DNA of 11,497 bases, from NCBI GenBank assembly GCA_018985225.1, contig JADGIF010000292.1:1-11497 (forward strand), given 5' to 3'. Positions 5,723 through 11,497 of this stretch are shown one piece after another. A program made the position numbers and the translations under genes. The notes under the pieces are model-generated. The model was not told the DNA's origin. It did not search any database and worked only from the letters and a program-made list of their open reading frames with translations. This DNA is from Amoeboradix gromovi (lineage: Eukaryota; Sanchytriomycota; Sanchytriomycetes; Sanchytriales; Sanchytriaceae). The first letter of the stretch is position 1. The number at the start of each line of letters is the position of its first letter.

Positions 5723-6286
5723 ATGTCCAGAACTTACCTATCCAGTGAGTTTCAAAAAAAAAAAAGGAATAAGTTTAGCAAAGAACAAACACGAATTCTT
5801 GATGAGCACTTCGCAAAACACGATCAAATTAGTATTCATGAGAGAGAAAAGTTAGCTGAGTGTGTGGGACTAACAAGTCGCGAAGTTCAGGTATGGTACC
5901 AGAACAAGCGCGCTAAAGTAAGCAGAATTCAGAGGGGTGCACCAGAAAACTTGGAAGCTAGAAAACGTCAAATGATAAATGTTAGAGTTCGTAAAACTTC
6001 ATCGGGTATAATAGTATTACCCTCACCTATTTCACCTAGCAACATGGGTGTTACCTCAGAATCTTTGTCCAACTCACTTCAAAGCTATCCGGAATCACTA
6101 TTTCACGATATAAAATGGATGGTTGACAAAGCGCTGCCCTCTTTGAACATGGTTTCTACCGTAATGCCATATTCTGGTCCAGAATTAAACCGTGTCAGTA
6201 GCGACAACCGGTCTACACAAGCCAATGCTCTAATTACAGATTTTTTTGAAAATGATAAGGAGGACGATCTTTTTAATCATTTCTAG
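5723..6286 (+). CDS. homeodomain transcription factor, 187 aa
   Basis: A classical (non-TALE) homeodomain spans about residues 11-70. It has a basic N-terminal arm KKKRNKF, a helix 1 region EQTRILDEHFAK, no three-residue loop insertion, and the recognition helix SREVQVWYQNKRAK. The key positions W48, Q50, N51 and R53 of the domain are W58, Q60, N61 and R63 here; the usual F49 is Tyr. The remaining 115 residues are Ser/Pro/Asn-rich and end in an acidic-aromatic segment (DFFENDKEDDLFNHF) that looks like a transcription activation domain. Candidates are a PHO2- or YOX1/YHP1-like regulator or a mating-type a1-like protein. The long C-terminal tail argues against a1, which ends soon after the domain. 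No usual mating-type neighbours are visible. Start: TTG 5714 is in frame but ATG 5723 is the natural start. Twelve consecutive A residues (5754-5765) encode the lysines of the arm. AATAAA follows the stop by 19 bp. Confidence 0.87.
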   Translation: MSRTYLSSEFQKKKRNKFSKEQTRILDEHFAKHDQISIHEREKLAECVGLTSREVQVWYQNKRAKVSRIQRGAPENLEARKRQMINVRVRKTSSGIIVLPSPISPSNMGVTSESLSNSLQSYPESLFHDIKWMVDKALPSLNMVSTVMPYSGPELNRVSSDNRSTQANALITDFFENDKEDDLFNHF

Positions 6287-6305
6287 ATGTACTCAACAGC
6301 TTTTC

Positions 6306-6311
6306 AATAAA
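6306..6311 (+). terminator. polyadenylation signal (AATAAA) of the homeodomain gene
   Basis: AATAAA lies 19 bp after the TAG stop and is followed by a T-rich stretch (AAGTTTTTTTAAATTC). This is the usual form of a fungal 3'-end signal. It fits a short 3' UTR. Confidence 0.5.
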
Positions 6312-6601
6312 AAGTTTTTTTAAATTCTAATTCTCGTAATTAATAATCGTGCTTTCCTAGAAACCAACAAAGCCAGTGCATTCTATCGTGGCTACTCACG
6401 CTTTCACCACCCTGAAGCTGGATTCATCAAGGATGCATTTGAGTGTATGAGACCCATACAGACAAATTGTCATCGTTTATAAGTGGGAAGAACACCTGAA
6501 AACCACACTAAATAACACATTATCATTAATTAATCATCCCTAAAAGAACAAAGAAACATAAAACCCAGACAATAATTCAAAATTACCACATCCAAAACAA
6601 C
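6312..6601. other. intergenic region between homeodomain gene and MITE-like element
   Basis: About 290 bp without a gene, RNA or repeat that I can support. All frames are broken by frequent stops. It gives a left flank against which the insertion of the 6602-7020 element can be judged. Confidence 0.5.
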
Positions 6602-7020
6602 TGGGACATCAAATATAAAGACTAGACTAACTTTCTGAAATAGTTTGAATCATTAAATCAAGTGTGTATTAACCGATAGTAAACTAAATTAAATTAATCT
6701 GACTAGTTCAAGTAAATTATTTTAGTATAAAAGCTTTTCATCCATCAAAATCTTGGAAACAATGATTAGTAAGAAGAAGAGAATACAGAAAATAAGTTAT
6801 ACGAAAGGCGGTAAGAAGAAAAATGAAAAGGAACAGATAAGACACCCAAAGACCTTATTTGAATGAGATAGCAGGTCATCTTGTTTATTTTAAAGAGGAG
6901 AATGACATAAATGAAAGAAGATTCGTTTGGAAGAAGGACTTTTATTAGTAACAGTATTTCCTCTATATGGAGCACCTCCTTTTAAGACGACTTGGTCTAG
7001 TTTTTATATTTGGTGTCCCA
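6602..7020. mobile_element. 419-bp MITE-like element with 31-bp terminal inverted repeats
   Basis: The left end (6602-6632, TGGGACATCAAATATAAAGA...) and the reverse complement of the right end (7020-6990, TGGGACACCAAATATAAAAA...) match at 27 of 31 positions. The element begins TGGGACA and ends TGTCCCA. It encodes no transposase, the longest internal frame being a low-complexity stretch of about 70 codons, so it would be a non-autonomous element. The right half recurs at the window's end (11391-11497) with about 82% identity, which shows that this is a dispersed family. I see no convincing target-site duplication: the flanks are ...AACAAC and TACAAG.... The superfamily is not recognisable from the termini. 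It lies between the homeodomain gene and the 3' end of LeuRS. Confidence 0.65.
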
Positions 7021-7175
7021 TACAAGATGTGTTTATTAGTTAACATTACTGAATAAAAAAAGCAAGCTGAGAAGTTTGTGCTTCAATGAATGATACCAAT
7101 ATCAAAAGAGTGAAAGGTGTCAATCAACGGCTTTAGCAATGATTTTATCAGCATTAGAGAAAAATATAAGATGAT

Positions 7176-10100
7176 TTATTCTTCTACGATTTTGCTGCTA
7201 GGCTGACCAGGCAGTGAAGCTTCCATTCTTCTGTCTTCAGATCTGTTTAATATTTCTATTCTATCGCACCCCAAGGACTTCATTATCAGTTCTTTGCAAT
7301 CTGTCAATAACTTCTCTTCATCAAACAACAGCTGCCTATCAAACATCTTTATGCCATGTTCTATCACGCTTTGCTAAATTAGTATTAAATTACTTTAATT
7401 TGCTGTACAAATGGCATCATCTTCTTGTTCTTCAAAAATCCTCTTTTTCCAAGCAACATTGACTCAGAGTTATCAAATTCACCATTCTTGAAAGTCTCCT
7501 TCAATACATCAATGCCATCTATCTGCCATTTAGGATACTCCGTAGTATAATACAAATACAACACTCTTGTACCACCTTGACGAGCTTCTTTGCTTCTCTT
7601 TATATCTGTTGCTTCTTGACTACGTATATCATGAATTGTACTCTTTATATACATGTACTCGTTCACACTGGATTGAGAAAACTCCGGATTAGGAAATGTC
7701 TCATTTATTACGCTAGTCGGATTTTTTAACAAATTTCTCCAAATATACTCACTTAAATGGCTGGTTATAGGCGCCATAACTAGGCATTGTAATCTAATAA
7801 ATTCATGGATAGTTGATGAATTCACAGGTAAATCTAACAGATTACAGCTGTTCATGTACCAATCTCTCAATTCCTGTAATTCATAGAACCCATATTTCAG
7901 TGCGTTTTTGAACATCAATTTATTGAAGCTGTCATCGCATCTGCTGCACAGGTAGTAGACATTTTGAATAAAGAGTTTTTCAATCACTTTTGATGCATTT
8001 GAGCTGTTACCGGTTGTAAAAGTGATAGATAACATGTTGCTGGTCCATTCGAGTTGTGTAAACAATCTTAATATCACACTATTGGCTGTACTTTCTTGGA
8101 AATTAGCATCCTCAACTAAATCTCCCGCATCAGCCAGTGTGAATCTAGTCGCATCCGATCCGTATTTTAGCAAACAATCATTAAGCGTCAAGAAGTTACC
8201 TGTACTCTTACTCATCTTATTGCTATTTAATAACAAATGGCCGTTGCTTCGAATTGACTTTGGCCAAAAACGTGGAGGAAATAATGCAGCGTGGTTATAA
8301 ATACAAAATGTTAAGTGATTCGGAACCAAATCTTTACCACTAACTCGCAAATCAAAAGGATAATAATACTCGAATTGTTGTCTAAAGCACTGAAATTTAG
8401 GATCAACGGTTGAAGAGTCAGAATCTCCAAATATGAATTCAAACACAGAATCAGTCAATTCATTTGCTTTAATATCATACTCCTTAAACAAATGACATAT
8501 AGTGTAGTATGCCATGTATATAGTAGAATCACTTAAGCTCTCAACGAGAAACTGCGTATCCCAGGGTAACTTGGTACCCAACCCGAAACTACGAGCACAG
8601 GCCCACTGGTTCAACCAGTCTAGAGTGCTGTCAAACAGATGCCTTGTCTCGGGATGATAACACTCCATTTGCTCTAGAAGCTTTGCAGTTTTCAATTTCC
8701 ACTCCTCTTCCCCATAATCCAAGTACCATTGGTCACACAAATTAACTACGCATTCGTCTCCGCTTCTACTAACTATTTTGGACTCAGGTTCGCAATAAAC
8801 AAAAGCTAAATTATCGCTAATCAAGTCTTGCTTCACGAGCGCTTTGCATTCTGAAACTGTCTTATTGCAATATTTTCCAGTAAGCATAACTCCTGAGTAG
8901 AAACCCAGTTTGTATGCCATCTCTTTTGCTTTCACCAGCTGGTCTTTGTCATTTGGAGATTTGACTTTAAATTTAGTGCATGAATCTATAGCAACTAGTT
9001 GTGAGATTGGCGTGTTTATAATAGGCACAGGATCTCTCAGCCATTCTTCTTTGCATTTGTAATAATCCAGCTTGCGCTTAATGTCCATCAACATGATATA
9101 ATCATCAGGAGAATCACTAGGTACGCTGGTTACTATTCCAGTTCCTTTATTGGCCAGTACGTTATTTAGTGGAAGCATATATACAGTATCATACTTACTT
9201 AACGGCGCTTTCAATTCGCTTCCAATTAAATCGCCGCCATTTACACTAAAAATGGATTGAGGCTTACCAGCTTCGCAGTGACCTTGAAATGACATGTTAA
9301 GAGCACTTCTTTCAGTGCATATGTATATCTGATTATCCATTAGATATGCGTTATATGTGAGTGCAGTACCTACAAAACAATTAGTTTGCCCATACATTGT
9401 TTCTGGTCGAAGTGTGGCAGCTATAAAGTAAACCGGTAATTTGCTGGAATTGTGACTCGCTAGAAGCGCCGAAAGTGCAAATGTAGGTTTGACTAGTTTG
9501 ATCTTAATACCAACGTATTCTAGTGGACCTACACCTTCACCACTACTTCTATCGTGATCCATGCAAGGCTGATTATCAAATGGACTCCATATGGTGTAGC
9601 GAAGGCCAAACTTAATTTTACCTAGAGCCTTTAGTTTATTGAACTGCCATCTAACAAAAGCGTCATAGTGTGGATTTGCGTCAGTAGTTATAAAAGATCT
9701 TCGCCAATCAACATGACATCCAAACAACTTCAGGTCTTTAGTGGCTAGCGGTGGAAAAAAGGTACACCAGTAATATGGATCAATAAACTTGGGGATTTCT
9801 TTCAAATCAATGCCCATAGAGTACAATATCTCAAACTGATATTTAGCATTACCTTGTTTCAATTCCAATTTCTTCTTTTGTTCAGGGTTAACGCTCGATT
9901 CAGACTCCAAATATTTATGAGGATTGAGTACGATGTCTTTTAATTTCTCAAAACCAAGTTCATTCAGCTCTCTTTGCAGCTTGCCACTCGCTGCCACAAT
10001 CGGCATACCAGTACAATGGAAACCAAAAGGAAACAGCACATTAAACCCTTTCATGGCTTTGTAAGCAACTGTGAAATCAGCTTTACTAATTGTAAAAACA

Positions 10101-10273
10101 TGACCTAGATGCAATTTGCCATTCATGTACGGATATGGGAAAGTAGCCATATATTTTGGTTTATCATTCGGGTTTGATTCAAACACTTTGGATTCTTCCC
10201 ATTGTACTTGGATTTCATGTTCAATTGCAATTAAATGATCACGCTTGCTTGTATTCTGTAGGATAGTTGACAT
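7176..10273 (-). CDS. CDC60: cytosolic leucyl-tRNA synthetase, two exons (10273-7394 and 7373-7176)
   Basis: A class I synthetase that charges tRNA-Leu in the cytosol. The spliced product is 1025 aa (S. cerevisiae Cdc60, about 1090). Motifs: FPYPYMNGKLHLGH with the HIGH-type HLGH (55-58); TGMPI (88-92); the CP1 editing domain with TLRPETMYGQTN (287-298) and GTGIVTSVPSDSPDD including the conserved editing-site aspartate (377-391); and NKMSKSTGN (685-693), the KMSKS loop. The anticodon-binding domain follows, then the eukaryotic C-terminal region. Exon 1 alone would end at 7385 after FVQQIKVI. The C-terminal region resumes in another frame as QSVIEHGIKMFDRQLLFDEE and ends near LPGQPSSKIVEE, like fungal LeuRS tails. 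Removing 7374-7393 joins the two in phase 0 after K960. It starts at ATG 10273, 38 bp after the upstream gene's stop. Confidence 0.93.
7374..7393 (-). other. 20-nt spliceosomal mini-intron in the LeuRS gene
   Basis: On the coding (-) strand the segment reads GTAATTTAATACTAATTTAG. It begins with GT, contains the branch-like TACTAAT, and ends in TTAG with 5 nt after the branch adenosine. It falls exactly between codons (after AAA, Lys960). Read through, the upstream frame meets TAA two codons into the segment, and the downstream frame has TAG as the last three bases of the segment. No single ribosomal or sequencing frameshift can therefore link the two open frames. Removing exactly these 20 bases does, and restores the conserved continuation FVQQIK-QSVIEHG...FDRQLLFDEE. 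The length is far below the usual yeast minimum of about 50 nt. Splicing itself is inferred. Confidence 0.75.
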
Positions 10274-10311
10274 GATACAAAGTTTACTCCAGGAGTTTCA
10301 AATAAAAAGAT
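10274..10311 (-). promoter_or_regulatory. 38-bp gap between tandem genes, upstream of LeuRS
   Basis: Only 38 bp separate the TAA of the 146-aa gene from the ATG of LeuRS on the same strand. The gap holds CTTTTTATTTG soon after the stop and TTTGTATC before the ATG, with no TATA box. The upstream gene's 3' end formation and the LeuRS promoter must overlap or lie in coding sequence, or the two are co-transcribed. Transcript data would be needed to tell these apart. Confidence 0.4.
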
Positions 10312-10752
10312 TTATTTCATCAACTTGCTCCATTGATATTTGAGTCCAGATACTCCGGCCGTTTTAGCTAAGTTCTTCAAGACTTGAATTTTCACCCACG
10401 CAACAAAGTGTGGGCTACTGAAAAATCCAAATTTTTTGGCAACTTGTTTTCTTTCAGCGACATAATCCTTCCTAGCAGATTTATAGTTTGCGCGAGCTAG
10501 TTCGTACCAGTCCTTTTTCTTTGCTTCTACTTTTAATTCACTAACAAATGCTTCCAACTCATCACCACCCAAGGATCTTGCCTTATCAATCAATACGTCT
10601 ATCTTTTGAAAGTTTGGAGGGGCTTTATAGTTGCCACTTAAACGTTCTAGCGCTGCGTTCTGCTTGATCCTTGATAGAGCTTTTCGTTGAGATATTCCTC
10701 TCATGATGAAAATTGATTGATTGGATTTTGTATCATTAATACAGCCAATCAT
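10312..10752 (-). CDS. small basic protein, probably mitochondrial, unknown function
   Basis: A 146-aa frame from ATG 10752. An internal ATG at 10704 (Met17) is a strong alternative start, because it would begin MRGISQRKALSRIKQNAALERL, an arginine- and lysine-rich, acid-poor, helix-forming N-terminus typical of mitochondrial presequences. The first 16 residues look less natural. The body is charged and helical, with a likely coiled or helical segment around 50-105 (DELEAFVSELKVEAKKKDWYELARANYKSARKDYVAERKQVAKKFGF). It ends in an aromatic region SSPHFVAWVKIQVLKNLAK (112-130) and LKYQWSKLMK. I do not recognise the family. A fungal-specific mitochondrial ribosomal or respiratory-chain accessory protein would fit, but that is a guess. 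It lies in tandem 38 bp upstream of LeuRS. Confidence 0.7.
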   Translation of the reverse strand: MIGCINDTKSNQSIFIMRGISQRKALSRIKQNAALERLSGNYKAPPNFQKIDVLIDKARSLGGDELEAFVSELKVEAKKKDWYELARANYKSARKDYVAERKQVAKKFGFFSSPHFVAWVKIQVLKNLAKTAGVSGLKYQWSKLMK

Positions 10753-11390
10753 GCAATCAGAAACTGTTCCAGTAGTTGGAGCCCATTAGCAAGTTATTTT
10801 TTCCACTCGAGTTCTTTGTAGATGTAAGCGGAAGCTGAGTGACTAGACATGTAAGTTTAGATTAATCTTATTACTAGGGCAATTTGACTTAAGCACGGTA
10901 CATTTAATAAATGGACATATTTTTAAGCTGAAGCTAATCTACCTATCGTTTTGTATCATTTAGATGAATCTTCTTGTTCTGCCAACCTTTCATTTTTTGA
11001 GTAAATTGTGCCTTACCACTATGTATTTGAACAACCTTCTACAATAGCCATCTGGAATAAATAGATATTCGTCTTTACCGACCCAAATGCTACAAAAGGT
11101 AGTTTCTAATCAGTGGTTTTCTTGGTTCAATTAATACACCCGGATTAACCCCACATGCAATGGTGAAAGACTTCCGTGGCGTCAATAATGTACTTAGTTC
11201 TCTGATCGGGAGAACCGCGCTTCTACTGAAATAGAGAATGCCGCACACAGTTATTTAACAGTGCATCATAAACCCTGGTCACTGCGAAGTGCCTATAACG
11301 GTTAATATTATGTAGCAGTATCGAAAAATTTACCGCAACCAGTAGTAGGGCCACTGTTGTAAAATCGGAAGAGTGATTTACCTAATGAGA
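10753..11390. other. gene-poor region between the 146-aa gene and the terminal repeat
   Basis: About 640 bp without a supportable gene. The longest suggestive stretch is a 44-codon + strand frame at 11103-11234 (FLISGFLGSINTPGL..., then MVKDFRGVNNVLSS), bounded by stops on both sides. No tRNA-like or other RNA structure stands out. It precedes the second copy of the inverted-repeat element. Confidence 0.5.
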
Positions 11391-11497
11391 TGGGACACCA
11401 AATACAAAAACTAGACTAACTCGTTTTTAAAGGTGCTCCATACGGAGGAAATGCTATCATTAATAAAAGATCTTCTATTATACCAATTTTCTTTCAT
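11391..11497. mobile_element. second copy of the MITE-like element, cut by the window end
   Basis: Starting at TGGGACACCAAATACAAAAA, this segment aligns with the reverse complement of 6911-7020 over its whole length (about 88 of 107 aligned positions identical by hand count, one 3-base gap). It is still matching when the window ends (TTCTTTCAT against the complement of ATGAAAGAA). Homology begins abruptly at TGGGACA, the same terminal boundary as both ends of the 6602-7020 element. It lies in the opposite orientation to the 6911-7020 arm, so the two bracket LeuRS and the 146-aa gene as an inverted pair. The left flank is ...CTAATGAGA. Confidence 0.75.

Noticed and set aside
5723-6286. Interpreting the locus as a mating-type (MAT) cassette
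   Set aside because: There is no alpha-box or HMG gene, none of the usual MAT neighbours (SLA2, APN2, COX13 and others), and the protein is longer than a1. The repeats nearby do not enclose it.
6766-6975. 69-codon frame on the - strand inside the MITE-like element
   Set aside because: Low-complexity composition, no recognisable motif and no support from the second copy; it is treated as chance within the element.
7385-10273. LeuRS as a complete 962-aa protein ending at 7385
   Set aside because: The conserved C-terminal continuation is present in the next 200 bp and joins precisely if the 20-nt GT...AG segment is removed, so 962 aa would be a truncated reading.
11103-11234. 44-codon + strand frame including MVKDFRGVNNVL, faintly like the reverse-transcriptase VDFRGLN motif of Ty3-type elements
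   Set aside because: Only about eight residues resemble the motif, stops bound it on both sides, and no other polymerase, RNase H or integrase motif is visible nearby. It is insufficient to call a retroelement remnant.
11391-11420. In one frame all three element ends read WD-x-KYK-(N/D)-stop (6602, 7020 complement and 11391), suggesting the 3' end of a duplicated gene
   Set aside because: The similarity continues past the stop and starts abruptly at the same base with unrelated upstream sequence, which fits a transposon terminus rather than a conserved C-terminus.

Overview
The window looks like a piece of a compact, AT-rich nuclear genome from an ascomycete yeast, most likely Saccharomycotina. 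It carries a nuclear gene for mitochondrial ribosomal protein uS11m, a fungal dihydrofolate synthase, a cytosolic leucyl-tRNA synthetase (LeuRS), a GCLM-type glutamate-cysteine ligase subunit and a homeodomain regulator. All supported genes end in TAA or TAG. CTG falls on expected leucines of the folate enzyme (GRLQ and LLDG motifs, CTG at 1396-1398 and 1432-1434), so CTG probably means Leu and this is not a CTG-Ser yeast. A GCLM homologue, absent from Saccharomyces cerevisiae, and short branch-point-to-3'-splice-site spacing suggest an early-branching yeast lineage. That placement is inference.

Layout. 1-78 is one copy of a perfect 78-bp direct repeat; the other copy is 4134-4211. Between them lies a dense block: uS11m (-) and dihydrofolate synthase (+) with only 26 bp between their start codons, a doubtful small ORF on the - strand whose stop overlaps the synthase stop, an 86-aa proline-rich protein of unknown function (+), and the GCLM-type subunit (-). 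A poorly resolved, possibly spliced or decayed gene region follows (3537-4145). 4305-4838 (-) encodes a small type I membrane glycoprotein. 5723-6286 (+) encodes a 187-aa homeodomain protein with an acidic C-terminus. 6602-7020 is a 419-bp MITE-like element with 31-bp terminal inverted repeats. 7176-10273 (-) is LeuRS, and 10312-10752 (-) a probable mitochondrial small protein just upstream of it. 11391-11497 is the end of a second copy of the element, cut by the window edge.

The most striking observation is in LeuRS. The long reading frame stops at 7385, but the conserved C-terminal domain continues downstream in another frame. The two parts join exactly, in frame, if a 20-nt segment (7374-7393) is removed. 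That segment starts with GT, carries TACTAAT, and ends in TTAG. No single frameshift can join the two frames, because a stop closes each one. This is best read as an ultra-short spliceosomal intron.

The genes are ordinary housekeeping functions (mitochondrial and cytosolic translation, folate, glutathione) plus one regulator, and do not form an obvious pathway. Very short gaps (26, 15 and 38 bp) contrast with loose, repeat-bearing stretches of several hundred bp (3.5-4.1, 4.84-5.7, 6.3-7.2 and 10.75-11.5 kb).
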